Shown: positions 10,791 through 25,700 of the stretch, in pieces | Position numbering within the stretch: position 1 is the first letter of the stretch | How the letters are laid out: each line of letters starts with the position of its first letter | From: Saxidomus purpurata | Lineage: Eukaryota > Mollusca > Bivalvia > Venerida > Veneridae | NCBI GenBank assembly: GCA_022818135.1 | Contig: JAFMSR010000014.1 | Span: 37,775,818-37,839,817, forward strand | Reading direction: 5' to 3' | Length of the DNA stretch: 64,000 bases | Notes under the pieces: model-generated | Told to the model about the DNA's origin: nothing | The model's input: the letters and a program-made list of their open reading frames with translations, nothing else | Databases searched by the model: none | Translations under genes and position numbers: made by a program

Positions 10791-13700
10791 CTGTAAACAA
10801 GACGAAATGTAACAGTTAAGTGTTCTTTGATTTTACGAATTATCTCAAATATCTACATGCTATAAAAAGATCAACGTTTGACATACAATTCAAGTTCTTG
10901 CGCGCAGCGAAATTCCTGATCGCCCTGAAAATATAAGTGCAAAGTTTTATTGAACGCATTTATTATTTTAAACGTACTGACCAAATAAAAGGACAAACGA
11001 AACTTCTGACGATCAGTACAGTCCCTTTATGACCTACTTCGGAGGCATGGAATCCCATCTCATGTAAAAACGCAGTATTGACAAATTGATTTCAGTTTGA
11101 CATACATGAATACGTGCTGTAATCAGTAATTCATATCATCAAACTTTGAGACAAAGGATAGTCAACAAACGCTTAAAATCGCTTTTCAAGTAAGTATAAA
11201 CACTAAAGTTCGAAAAAGCACGAAGGTATTTAAAATCACATCAAGCTTAAACCTGTTCGACTTGCTTCAAGTCGCAAAGAACCGCTTTCTAGTTCTACAC
11301 ACAGCGTAAAATCAAATTAATTAGAGGTGTACAGCGATACAAAAATTCAGAAGTATAAATGAAACCTATGATTATCAAACTGTTGACGTAAACAAGCTAT
11401 GCAACATTTTAAGACACTTTCATAACTTTATTTCAATTTCATTTTCTCAGTCAGAACTACCAGAAATCAATATTTTAGTTTATACTAATTTATTCGAGCT
11501 CGATCGCGATGAAAGCTTGAAGCTTATTGAGTCACTCTCGAATCCGCTTCCTGGAAAAAACAGTACTTATGTCTTATGAGGTCAGGTCGTGACCCGAGTG
11601 GGCTCAAACCCGCAACCTCCGGGGGAGCGGCAGACACCTAAACCTCTACACCACCGCTCCCAAATGTGAAATTAATAGAAGTTTTATCAATGAAGCTTTT
11701 ACCTCATACTCTCGCTTAATTGCAGGATCCTCGAGGTGTTTAAACGTCCAAGAGTTTTAGCCAAAGTCTTGAATTTTGCTCTGTCTTTCGTCGCGGTTGT
11801 AAGTGATCTGTCCATCGCCACAGTTGCAGTAGAACCTGTTACGTCACTTCTAATTGATTTATTCTTATCAAGCAGTAAAGTATCGATGAAATTACGTTGC
11901 TTCCTGAAAGTTGCACATACAACAATTGTCAACAAGAGACTGTAAACAAAATTTGAATTATATATAATTAAATATAATTATTTCAAAACTTATGAATACA
12001 TGTAGTAACTTGATAATTTAAGGATCATCTACAGCCAATTTCAATACGATTATCTTGCTTTTGAGTGTCACACGCGGGATATATAAATTTGATTTACCAG
12101 TAGAAATCTGGGAATAAATCAGTGAGAATAATCCTTCTACTAAACTCATATACAAAACAATATATTTAAGAAATAATAAGTGCCTCCCTGTATTTTATCG
12201 TTGAATAAAATATAGTCAGGAATTTGGATGCGTAGTAATTAAATCACGAGTGCGTATGGTAATGTACTGCATTTTTTCTAAGATAAAGATCAGGTCCAGC
12301 GGGGATGAGAACCTCAATCAGCGAAAGGTTTGATGATTTTAAGTCAGTGAACTTAGCAGGTAGGTCAAAACAGAAGTTAATTCACTATAATACAAGAAGG
12401 CCTTACATCGCTAACCTGGTGCTATGTGCAAGGTGAGCTAAAACACAATAATCTTGTAAGAAAAATTAGTAGCAATAAAAGATAAAAGTTGGTTTAAAAA
12501 TGATGTTAATCGAAAATACTTCTCAGTCTGGATAAAGTTATTAAAAAACAGAAGGCCCAAACCTACTACACAAAGTGGACTGTTCTAGGTATATCTTGTG
12601 AAAATCTTTTGAAATGTTATAAAGAAAAAGCTAACAGAGGCCACTCTGACTTTACCCACTGACCCCCCAAAAAGTAGGGATCATCTACTCAGTAAGACCA
12701 ACCATCCTATGAAGTTTCAAGACTTTTTGTTGATAATTTGATCAGAACCAAAAAAACAAGAGCCATGTTACACATGGTTAATCCCCCCGCCAGGAAAAAG
12801 TTACCTGAAGGTTGTACTTTCGTACATTTTACTTGGTGAGAGGAAATCCTTAAAAAGCCGTATAGTTATGGTCATGCTGAGTACAGTTTTCAAGTAAGTG
12901 GAAAAAGAATAAGGCAATGAAGAGAAGGTTTGCAAAATTATATTAATGTTCATTATCAGTATAGGTATGATATTTTTCTATTTGACTAAAAGTAGACAAG
13001 GTAGAGTTATTGTTCTTGCACACTGCACTTCCTACCAATGTGCTATGTCAGTGTATTAAGTTTGTAGAAAATCCCTCAAGTACTTTTGGAGTTATGCTGT
13101 TATGCTCTGGACAAAACTTTTCAAGTAAATCTGATAAAGGGGAATAACTCTAAAAGTAGGCAAGGTAGAGTTATTGTTCTTGCACACTTCACTTCCTACC
13201 AATGTGCTATGTCAGTGTATTAAGTTTGAAGAAAATCCCTCAAATACTTTTGGAGTTATGCTCCGGACAAGTAAATCTGATAAAGGGGAATAACTCTAAA
13301 AGTAGGCAAGGTAGAGTTATTGTTCTTGCACACTGCACTTCCTACCAATGTGCTATGTCAGTGTATTAAGTTTGAAGAAAATCCCTCAAGTACTTTTGGA
13401 GTTATGCTTCGGACAAGTAAATCTGATAAAGGGGAATAACTCTAAAAGTAGGCAACGTAGAGTTATTGTTCTTGCACAATGCACTTCCTACCAATGTGCT
13501 ATGTCAGTGTATTAAGTTTGAAGTAACTCCCTCAGGTACTTTTGGAGTTATGCTCTGGACAAAACTTTTAAAGTAAATCTGATAAAGGGGAATAACTCTA
13601 AAAGTAGGCAAGGTAGAGTTATTGTTCTTGCACACTGCACTTCCTACCAATGTGCTATGTCAGTGTATTAAGTTTGAAGAAAATCGCTCAAGTACTTTTG

Positions 13701-16700
13701 GAGTTATGCTTCGGACAAGTAAATCTGATAAAGGGGAATAACTCTAAAAGTAGGCAAGGTAGAGTTATTGTTCTTGCACACTGCACTTTCTACCAATGTG
13801 CTATGTCAGTGTATTAAGTTTGAAGTAAATCCCTCAAGTACTTTTGGAGTTATGCTCCGGACAAAACTTTTAGAGTAAATCTGATAAAGGGGGATAACTT
13901 TAAAAGTAGGCAAGGTAGAGTTATTGTTCTTGCACACTGCACTTCCTACCAATGTGCTATGTCATTGTATTAAGTTTGAAGAAAATCCCTCAAGTACTTT
14001 TGGAGTTATGCTCTGGACAAAGTTTTTCAAGTAAATCTGATAAAAGGGGAATAACTCTAAAAGTAGGCAAGGTAGAGTTATTGTTCTTACACACTGCACT
14101 TCCTCCCAATGTGCTCTGTCAGTGTATGAAGTTTGAAGAAAATCGCTCAAGTACTTTTGGAGTTATGCTCCGGACAAAATTGGGACGGACGCACGGACGG
14201 ACGGACGGACAGACGGACGGACGGACGGACGGACGGACGAAGGGCATTTCTAATATCCCCTTCGCCTTCGGCGGGGGGATAAATAAATCTGAACTGATTT
14301 TCAAAGTTTGGGTCACAGTGACCTTGACATTTGGCCCACTGACCTCAAAGACAATAAGGATGGTCATATACAGGATGCATGCAACCTTCGGAGCAAGTTT
14401 CATGAGCGTCAAATGAAAAGTGTGACCTGTAGAATGTTACGAAGAAAAAGCTAACGTTGGTCACTGTGACATTGATCTAGTAGGGATCGTCTACTCAGTA
14501 AGACTTCTCATCCTATGAGGTGTGAGGACTGTGAGTGATGAGGATCTCAAGATAATGAATAAATCAAAGCGCTGAAGACGCTGGATTTGTTTGTGTATTC
14601 AAAATATTTGTACTTTGTTTTGTTGTGACGGCTATTTCAGTCTGTAATCTTCATTAGGCTATACCAGTTGGTAATAAGATATGAACATAATGCAACAGTT
14701 ATAAATCGTATTTTGGATCGAATTGTCTCTGTTTCTATTTCCGGTACACATAGACAGCAGGGATTTTCACTGTACTCAACAAAATGTTTTCACCTACAGT
14801 TCTACTGCCCAAAATCAGACACTGATCGAGCAGCTTGTTAGTAGTTACGGCGCTTCGATAACACAAACGAGCAGGCAATAGCACCGATCAATAAGGGGAT
14901 CAATTTATTGTGCGGACCGACAAAGTAATAATGCGTATCTATTAATACCACAATATACATTTATAGAACGAATATGGTTGAGACCAGGAAGTAATGTTCA
15001 AATGTTTTTTCTGCAGTCATTGATATGTATTTTAACAAAATAGCTCATTCGATGCGTTTCAAGATAACGAGGCCTACAGTCGAATATAATGTAAATTGCC
15101 TTCTACTTAAAACAATCACCACCTATGATATATAACAAATCGTTTAAACACCGACATTAACGTATCCTAACACTTGTTTTCTGCTTAAGGTGCTCGCGCG
15201 TATTTCTAATACATATAGGAACGCAGACTAACTCTCGCCAGGTCCGCAGAATAAACAAATCAGCAATAAGTTATAATTACGTCCCTTGCCGCGCATTGAC
15301 TGAAATTTATGAATGGATGGATATAATCGTAAAATGAGAATGGGTAAAACATGCGCGTTAATATTCATGGCTGTTCAAAATATTTCGTTCTTTAAAATGA
15401 GGATCAGGGTTAGACATTTTGTTGTCACAGAACTCCAAAACATATGTTTTCTTTCCGCACAAGGTTACGGGTTAAGAAATCGGAACTATTTCAATAGGGA
15501 GTATATATATAGTAAATCGTCCGTTATTTTTACGCATCATTGTAAAATGAAATACATCCGCGGTTCTTATTCGAAAACAGTTTACTTTAGTTATATTTAC
15601 AAAATTTAGCTGATGCTGCATGAGTTTATTACATTATTTATTTAAACAATACAACTTTCATGTCCGCAATGGCCATATGGTTTCAAATGAAGATTCATAA
15701 TTTGGGATTATATGCTGACTGACGTGCCGGAGCTACTTTCAGATTTGGTACTTAAGGATAGGCTTCGGAAAACGGTAAGTAAATTTGTTTGTTTCACAAA
15801 CAAATAAAAACGGCGGGGATCTCCTAAGTAAGACAAATCATACCAGGAAGATTTAAGATTGTGGGTCAAATAGATTTAAAATATTGTACAGAATATTTGT
15901 TCAAAGTTCAGGCCACTCTGACCTTTATATATGACCCTTAAAACTATAGGGATCATCTTCATATTGCAGGCAACCTTGCAAGTTTGATGAAATTTGAATA
16001 AAAATTGTGACCTGAAGAGTGTTATCAAGGCAATGTTAACGAACAGACGGACGACGGACAAACCTTCGTCGCATTAGCCCTGCTGGACTCGCTTCAAAGT
16101 GATGACACGAGCTACTTTACATTTTGTTTCTTTAATTTGTAACAATAATTAATTTTCTCATCAAACGTTTATGCTTTCACCAAACTTTTGTCATAAATCA
16201 TTAATCATTAGTAGAAACCTTATAGATTTATTTCAAAACTTAGAAAGATCTTGATATACTACTAACATTAGTTTCTTCTGTATGAACTGCTTTAGTTTTT
16301 GTCCTCCCTTTACCGGAGTTGGTTTCGGTTTGTTTTGCAATGTCGCTTCCTTCTCTCTCTTCTTTTCCTATGAAATTAAAAAATATTGATTGTAGCTTTT
16401 ACAATTTAATATAGAGACACCGAAGAAAGACATGCAAAAGGTAATATGCTGTCGATGTCATGAATGATACTGAAAAAGGACTTAACTTTGGCATTTTAAA
16501 AAAAAGGAAATGCAGGCCTGACTTAGCATTTTACACGTAAGTTATTATTTTCCCAATCTTGTGCAAACATTACACTGGATAATGCATAAATGACATTTTC
16601 TGCATTTTTACAATGTTTTATATCATTGTACACAATAATAATCTCACATATCTAACGTTTCCAAAATGAAAAATGTTATTACATAATGCACTTATCTATT

Positions 16701-19700
16701 ACATGAACCAATTCCTCTTTTACAACTTTGACCTTTAAAACATGGTTAATTTAATAGCTAATGAGCTGTAAATCATTTGTCACATTACATTTCAACAATA
16801 TAGTGTCATGTGTTTAATCAAGCGTTCCTAAATACTGACTGCGTTAAAAAATCTTCAGAATACGACATTATTAAACATTACTGTGATCGTGACTGCATTA
16901 AATTCAAACGTTTTATGTATCTTAATTCAAAAAGTATGCTAGGTTATGAATATGTATGTATTTCAAAGCAGAATTTGAGGTGATAATTTTTTTTAGTTTA
17001 AAAAAAGCTATTTGTCACCGATTTATACTCTGAGTTAAACGTTAATATTAAAGTTATATCTAAACTAGTGTCTCTGTTTAACAATTTATTTCCATTGATT
17101 AAAGCGAAAAAATCTTTTTTGACATGCCTTAAGTGTATCCGAACTCTTTCGGACCAATTAATGAAAGTTCCTTATGACACATGTGCTCCAGTGCACACAT
17201 ATTTGAAAACTCATTTTAAATGGGTTACTATCTTTATATTCTAGATTGGTTTGATCTCGGATGTGTGTCGACAGCGATTACAAAAAGAGAACTTAAGGTA
17301 ACTTCTTTCGCAAAATGTTTTTCACTAAATTCACATGTATAGAAAAACCTACAAGTATTTCGTTAACTACATCCATAAACAATTGGTCTACATCAAAATC
17401 TTGACTGATCCTTGTAATAGAGTTAATTTGTAGAAACGTCTTCCATCTGTGAACAATCATACTTAGAAACTGAATCAACTGAAAAGGAGAACAAAGACTT
17501 TTAGTGCGTACGTACATGTAGCTTCATGGTTGTCAAAATGTACGTAAGCATGTGTGGTTCACGTAACAGTTCACGAGCATTCCACTTACAAATACAAATG
17601 AGCAAATATACCAGGCATGTTACCATAACAAACAATACATGTACTTAGCACAATATTTGAATATATTCATTACAATGTAATAAACTGTACTCTATTTTGT
17701 ACACTGAACACATACAATAGCGATAAATGATATATTTACCAACAAAATTCCAAACACAACAGTGAATGCCATACTTATTGGTTCCACTTCAATCTTTTTA
17801 TCGCCTAAACATGGTATATTTATCGAGAGCTGTCCACCAGTATCCTCGTTTAGTTGTTGAAGGTAGAATATAACTGTTATAAACAGGGAATTTATCAACA
17901 AGAAAGCCAAGCTCGCCTTATTTCTGAAATGATAATAGAATAAAGTACAACCCTTGACAAGGAACATCGACATTTTTGTCAAACCAGATTAAGTTTTGAA
18001 CAAATGTAAAATGCACATAAAACACGTTAACTTTGCATCGTCACGATTGGTTTTGTTATCTTTCCTTAGAAATAAAGTCGTTATGTCATGAGAGTGATTA
18101 GCAATTTTCTTTCCATAAAGTTGTTTCTGAGTGGCAGGTGTGGATGAGCTAAACACAAAACTTTGGTTGATAATAACAAACGATATTGCATTGATGTAAC
18201 AATCCTCTTAAAATGAAAAAAAATCAAAATGCTGCACACTTTAGTAGATGGTTCTTAAAGTGAACATAGTTAAAGTAAAGCAAAGACAAACCCTTAAATT
18301 GACAGGATCCTCGCTCCGTTTTTCCTTCACAAAACAAAAGTATCTCAGCCATAAACATTATAAAACTAGACCTATCTCTAAATGTGGTTAATATCCCCGA
18401 AAGACTGCTTTATAAACTGAGGAAATTCGTAGTAACAGAATACTTTGAAGAAACAAACTAAAATAGAGACATTGTTCTTGGCAATAATTCTGTAATTAGT
18501 CAAGATAGAGTTATGGTTCTTGTACACTGCACTTCCTCTCATTGTGCTGTACCATTGTATTAAGTTGTACTGCATTCCAAAGAGTAGTTTATAAGTTATG
18601 CTCCGGACAAGGAAAAGTAACAAAGGGCAATAATTCTGTAATAACTCAAGATAGAGTTATGGTTCTTGTACATTGCACTTCCTCTCATTGTGCTAGATCA
18701 TTGTATGAAGTTGTATTGAATTCCAACCAGTAGTTTTCAAATAATGCTCCAGACAAGGAAAAGTAACAAAGGGCAATAACTCTGTAATGAGTCAAGAAAG
18801 AGTTATGGTTCCTATGCACTGCACTTCCTCTCAATGCAATTGACCATTGTATGAAGTTGTATTGAATTCCAACCAGTAGTTTTCAAATAATGCTCCGGAC
18901 AAGGAAAAGTAACACAGGGCAATTACTCTTTAATGAGTCAAGATGGAGTTATGGTTCTTGTGCACTGCACTTCCCCTCAATGTGCTTGACTATTGTATGA
19001 AGTTGTATTGAATTCCAACTAGTAGTTTTCAAGTAGTTTTACAGACCGCCTGACCAACCGCCCGCCCGATCAACCGACCAGCCAACCACCGGGTCACTCC
19101 TATATACCCCCCAAACTTTGTTTCGGGGGTATAAAGAGATAATTTGTATACAAAAAGATAACATGAGGGCCATGACAGCCCCATATCGCTCACATGGCTA
19201 CCATTGGCTATAATAGAGGGTCATTAAAAGCAGAAAGGGTCAATTTTGACCTGGAGTTCTGATTTTAAACAATCTTCTCAGAAGTCCATTAAATAACGCT
19301 ATAGTCCAAATATCTTCAGCTATCGGCCTAATATCTAAGCTCTAGGCCGTGTGGTTCTAAACAAGAAGTTTAAGTTTTTCCTTTTCGTTGCCATGGCAAC
19401 CAGAGTTCTGCCTGGAATGGAATTTTTTTAACAACTTTGACAGAGCTAGAAACATCCCTGCCAAGTTTCATCAACATTGGCCCTGTTCTTTCAGAGGAGA
19501 TGTTGTTTGAAGGAAATGGGATTGACGTACTTCGGACGCCGGACGGTGAGTAGTCCTAATAGCTCACCCCAGCACTTTGTGCCAGGTGAGCTAAAACATC
19601 AGGTAGATAAACTTGCTCAATTGGAAAACACCGCTGAAAATGTCAGAATTTGCTATTTTTCATCACATACCTAAGCTCTTTTAGTTCCTTCTTTTTCATT

Positions 19701-22700
19701 TTTTCTTCCTGAATACGTTGTTCTCGCGCTTGCTCAGTCATATCTTTTTCTCCAGGTGAAAGATATGTGTGAATCAGCCATTTCCAAAACTGTTTCTCTA
19801 CCTCTGGTATTTTCTTTGAAGTAACTGGGTCGAAATTCAAATACTTATCTTGACGCGAAATAGGTTTTTCTTCTGAAAAGAAATACACATGTTCAATCCC
19901 AATTTTGGAGTTTAACCTCATATCTGCTTAAATATAAAAGGCAAAAAAGATTTCTATAGTGGTATCTGCTACTGTTGAAGAAAGGACAGGTCACAGGCAG
20001 ATATTGTAATTTATATTTTGTCTCCACATATGAATACTAAAAGTCAGTAAGCAATGTTTTCATTCTACAAACGCTTTTATTCAATCTGATCATGTTACTG
20101 CTTATGTATTTAATGTAACGGAGAGATGTTTTTGCGTTTAGTTTTGCTTATATATATGAGCAACGGAATAACTTGAGGTACAATAACACGCAGGAAAAAC
20201 ACGCAAATTCGCAAATTCAAACTCGCGAAAGATTAATCGAATTAATTCATTAAAATGAATAGATTAACTATAAGAGATTTCTCTCTCAACCCACCCCACC
20301 CCCCACACCCACCCCAACCCACGAGTATAAAATTCGCTACGCGCAAATTACACAATTTACAGTTTGTAAGAAGTGGCACTATTACCCGTGTAAGCTGATC
20401 ATGATAAATACTAACCTGAAGCCGCCTCAAGAGATTCTGGTTCACTATTATCATTACTGTCAGGTTCATCATCAGATTTATGATCCCTCGTCTGTTGGCG
20501 ACCAGTTTCAACAGCTTCTAGTTTAGACATGACCATATCTAATTTTGACTGTATATTTTCGCTCTTGTCGCTTTCAGATGCTTGACAGCAGCTGCAGCTG
20601 ACTCTATACAAAGTTTAAAAAAATGGTCCATTTATTAAGTCCGTATCATTAAAGCGTAAGTGATATGTAAAAGAGCTTGAAATATTTTTTTGGATAATGA
20701 TGTAGGGAAGGTCTTATTTTTTTTAATTGTTAAAGCAGATTAGACTAGTGCTTCTAGGTTATAAAGAACATGAAAGGTTAAGTTTCAATGAACTTTAAAC
20801 TATTGACTTATTAAATACTATAGGAGCAGACAAACACTATACAACTATACTACCACAGTAATGTGAGACTTTCAAGCGCAACAGAACTGTAAATAAATGC
20901 ATTGTGTACGTAATTTCAATGCAATTCAACTCCACAAATATGGTGAAAGTGATGTTTAAATTTATAATTTCCTGGAAAGTTTGTTACCTTATTTTATCAA
21001 AAACATTCTGTACAATGTTTTTTTTGTCACCCTTTCCAGATGTTGCTCCTTAAATAAAATTGTTTTTTAAGAAAACGGCTCTATTAGAACAAATATGTGG
21101 TTTATTAACAGAAAAAGGTTCGCAACCTTTTCGTTTTTAATCAACTTATTATTCACGGTTAATTCTGCCGCCTTTTGAATATCATTTTTGATATTTATTT
21201 CTTAATAAATGTACTTTGAATATTTCGGTATATTTCATAATATTATTCAAGACAGCATGATGACATCTTCTTTCAAAGTGTCGTAAGGAATACTTTGTAA
21301 ATAATTCGGGATCAAGAATGACATATGCCTGTCTCTTCATTGTACATAAAACATAGTTTTCTTTACTTAAAATAAATGAATTTTCTATCGCTGTATATTT
21401 ACTATTTAACATAGTTATTGGCCGCAAAATATATTGGATGAGACTCGATTACTGACCAGGTTTTCCTGCTTGCGGAGCCTCCCTCGTTCCCCAGGACACA
21501 TTGTTCAGATTTAATATGGAATATATCATCAGCAACATTGACATTGAAGGTATTGCAATGAAAAACAAGAACCCGTGAATCAGACAGCCTGTCTCCTAAA
21601 ATACCAAAATTTATCACTTGTTAATTCAATTCGCAAATCAATATTCACCTTGTTAACAATCAATTGTTTGGTTAACTAGATGAAAACGCTTTAATGCGTT
21701 GCGCGGGAATAGCAACGCAATTAAGTACAAATGAAACAGTTCCAAACGACTTTATCAAAAATGTTATAATTATATCGATTATATTAGAAAAACAAAAAAA
21801 GTTGTATTCAATCTGATAATGGAAATATTCATTTGTTGGCTTGGTTATGCCAGATTTAATTAAATTGAATATGAAAACGATATTGTAAAATAGCAAACCT
21901 TTGGATGGGTTAGTCCGGCGACAACGAAGATACCAGTCACAAATAAGAGGAACAATGTAATAACCGAACAAATTCCTTGATCAAAGGACTCTCTAATCAA
22001 ACCAATAAGTACCACCATCATCACCAGCGAATACAATATGGACAGCGCTGCTGCTAAATTAAGCTGAGAGGAAAATATAACATTTTTAAAAGTGAACCGT
22101 TTACGACTTTTCTGACTTCTGATGTCCTTAGACAAATTAGAAAACAGTGTCCACATCTTCCAACTTCATAATGTTAAAAGATATATATCATTTTGTACTT
22201 GTTTGTGAAAGATTAATAAGTTTAAAAATGAATAATGTGTATCAGTGCTTAGTATGTAGGATCCGACTCTCATAAGCTGGCCCGAGAGCAAAAACAAAGA
22301 ACGATGTATGGTATTTTGAAATTCAGCTGAAAATAACATATAATGTCTGTGTACATTTTCATAATCTAAACCTGTTAGTTATTTACAAAGATTTAATATA
22401 AAATTATTATTCTAATATACTCTTATGTCTATTTACCGATTATTACAAATCTTTAAAATATTTTCCACATCTACTTCAAAAGACTGACCTGATACTCTGT
22501 TCTGGCATAGAAACATGTAAGCACAAAGATCACTATCGGTGCTAGATTAATGATCAGTGCTGCGTGTAATGAGAGCCCTGGGTAGGCAAGGTTTATTGCT
22601 CCAACGATCATCAAAAATAATACACCGGGTGTTAACACTCCAGAAGCGAACCAGCTTATCTGCAGGGCGATGTATGGCAAGGAGACATTATCATTGCGTT

Positions 22701-25700
22701 GTCTTACAACTTTCCAGTCAGACAGTAGATCCAAAACATTTGCCATTGTTGATGGCGACCAACGGCGTCTCTGGTTGTAAAATTCTTTGAAACCTTCAAT
22801 ATCAGTTTAAAACGAAACTCATTTCATATGTACATAACAGTAGATTATTTTAATATGTATGTCCTTTAAATAATCCCTAAAATAGGTTTGAAGTTGTTTG
22901 TTTATGTTATAATTTATTGCTTACATTGTAAACATTTTAACAGTCCTATTTTTTATTGCATTTCGTTTAATCAAACACTAATCAATACATTATATTATGG
23001 AATGTTGCTTCTGAAAATGAATTATTTTGGAACATGTTAAACAGTAATGGAATGGAATTTAATGACTTCTGAAATAAACACTGCAGAAAAAAGGTATTAA
23101 TGTACACTGACCTTCAGGGGCAAACGTGTAAGCATCTGACGCTGCACAATAATCCACTTTGTATCCTTGCTTCAGTAGAAGAGTACACAACCATCTATCT
23201 TCACCTTGAATTGTAAGGAAAGGATTTATTAAAGTTTAAATGTAGCGTTTTCATGTACCCAATTATGACACAAAATTTCTAACATTTCCGATCGCCAGTC
23301 ACAGCGCCATCTCATTTTTTCAATGTGTTTCAGGTTGAGAAAAGTGAGCAGTCGGTGTAGATAAAAATTGTGTTCATGTGAATACTGGCATACTATATCT
23401 CTGGAAAATGACGTTATTGTTGAATCTTTCGTTATGCTGTGATTGTTCAAACTTAGAAACCTGATGTTATGTAACATGATATCTGAAGACACATTAGAAC
23501 TAAGAGAAATTATAAAGATGAAGACAAGAGTCCGTCTCCAATACACAGACATTAAAAATGCAGAACTTTGGAGAGGTCTTCAATAAGCTGCTTATAGTTT
23601 CAAGTTCAATCAACGTTTGTATTGTGTATTACATGTATGCTGTATAACATTCGAATAAATATGTTCAAACAAAAAATGCAGCAGACAATAGTTTTTGCTG
23701 AAAAAAGATCTGAATTTTGATAAAACCCCTTGTGACCTTGGTCATTGAACTGCGGACCTACATGATTTTGCAGAACTCAACTTGCCCGTAAGTTCCTTGA
23801 AAACTGACATCCTATAGGGGGGGGGGGTGTTAAAATACTATGTCCAAGTCGCGATCTGAACGATGTAACAATTTAAACGAATGGAGTGCGGATTTCTTTA
23901 TACACGTCTTTATGTCACATGAATTGCTTATCATTAGAGGACCAAATCTATCTCGGTCTTGTTCAACCGATGTACTAAAACATATTCGCAGATTCACATA
24001 AATTAAGATATACAAGTAAACTGTACCTTGGTCATACTGTAAATGATGTACTGCCTGTGAGGGTAACGTCGTATACCGCTTCATCACGTTACAGTCCATT
24101 AACGCTGACCCCCGAAACAGACTAAAACATCCGGGGCTGCACAGAACACATCCTGTAACATGCTCTGTTGACTTCACTAGCCAATGGCTAACGGCGTACT
24201 CAAACTTCTGGTACCAAACCATAGGTCCTATAAATATAAATTATAACCGCTTTACATTGCATAGTCTGAACATACTTTGGTACATCGTGTATTGAGATGT
24301 CCTGTGATACCTAAACCTGTATTTTATGTAAGTAACTCACCATATTTTAAGTATTCTCCTTTACCTTATTTCGTCAGAAATGAAACCAAGTGATTTTATG
24401 AATTTTGTATATAATTGTATCTGCTCATTTATTACAGAATTCATAACAAGTTTCGTTTTCATTCAAATGTCGGTATACAGCCAAAATCTATTTTTCTAAC
24501 TTTCATTCATGTAACAGTTTAACATCTCAATATTGAATTATCCGTTTATTTTCTAAGCAAGTTAATAAAAAGCACACTTCTACTAAGTACATCTAATTCA
24601 TTATATTTCATTTATCTCTTGGACCACAGTTCCGTAATTTGTAGTACATGTTGTCTTTCAAGCGAACTTGTGTCGTTAAATGATACAACTGGACACAACT
24701 CATCGCTAATGATGCTTCATATGAAACACGTCTGGGTGTTTCTAGTACATGTACCTTTATATTTTGATAACCAAAGTATTTCTACCTGAACCAATAGGAT
24801 GTATTCGTCCACAGGCAGCTCCAACTGCTTCGTTTCTTCTCATGCGATCAATTAGAAGTTTCAAAGCTGATGGTCGAAAATCAACATCACCGTCTAGAGC
24901 TAAGATAAATATATTCTTTGCTCTCTCCTTTTGTTTTTCTATATCCTTTTCCTTCACATCCAGTTTGTGAGACAGAAAGTAGTACATGTACATCACCTGC
25001 AGAGGAACATGCGAACCAAGAAGTGGAGCAACAATCATGTAACATGAAGATCATGTGAATAACGAGCAACAGATTGACAAGGAATATCCTACGATCCTAA
25101 ACGCTTACATTGTAACATGAGCACTAGGTAACAAAGAAATAAAACTCGCACAAATGTTAGGAAACGGAACAAAATAGTTACTGTAAGTTACGGTTACAAA
25201 ACAAGAACGCAGCAAGAATCCTAATATCGATTACGACAAACACTTTAACTATGACACAAAACGGGCCATTGAGTCTTGAGGTGGACATCAACATAGGGCA
25301 ATAGAGTCAACCTTAGCTGTGACACAATACGGGCGATAGAGTTCTGGGTGGACATCAAACAGCCAAGTAAAGACCTTGGGTGTGACACAATACGGGGGAT
25401 AGAGTCCTTGGTGGACAAAATAGCCAAGTCGGGCACTAATATGACAAAGTCCTGGTATAGAGTCCTGGATGGACTTCAAACATAGCCAAGTTATTTTGGC
25501 GCACTACGCCAACACATGAAATATCATTGAAGACACGTTAACATAAATTGCTCCCGTGCAAAATTTTAAAAGATGACTGTTTAATTAAGGTTTGTTACCC
25601 GATAATGTTACAAAATGTTTAGCAACAGCTCCTAATTGCATATATTTTGACGTAAAAACGACGTACCCGGTATCACAATAAACGCAAAACTAGCCATTGA

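Noticed and set aside
11575..11661. tRNA gene on the minus strand
   Set aside because: A and B boxes are present, but the 3' half does not close an acceptor stem and a SINE body follows.
12998..14160. CRISPR-like regular repeats
   Set aside because: Units are about 145 bp and contiguous without unique spacers; this is a eukaryotic tandem repeat inside a mobile element.
13952..14416. 154-codon ORF on the plus strand
   Set aside because: It runs through tandem repeat units and the (ACGG)n run of family F1; the matching ORF at 51095-51622 has the same origin.
23229..23552. 107-codon minus-strand ORF next to exon 15
   Set aside because: It lies in the intron between exons 14 and 15, has no family similarity, and would break the chitin synthase frame.
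25245..25479. Two minus-strand ORFs with repeated RIVSHPRS-like words
   Set aside because: They translate the 60 bp minisatellite in intron 12.
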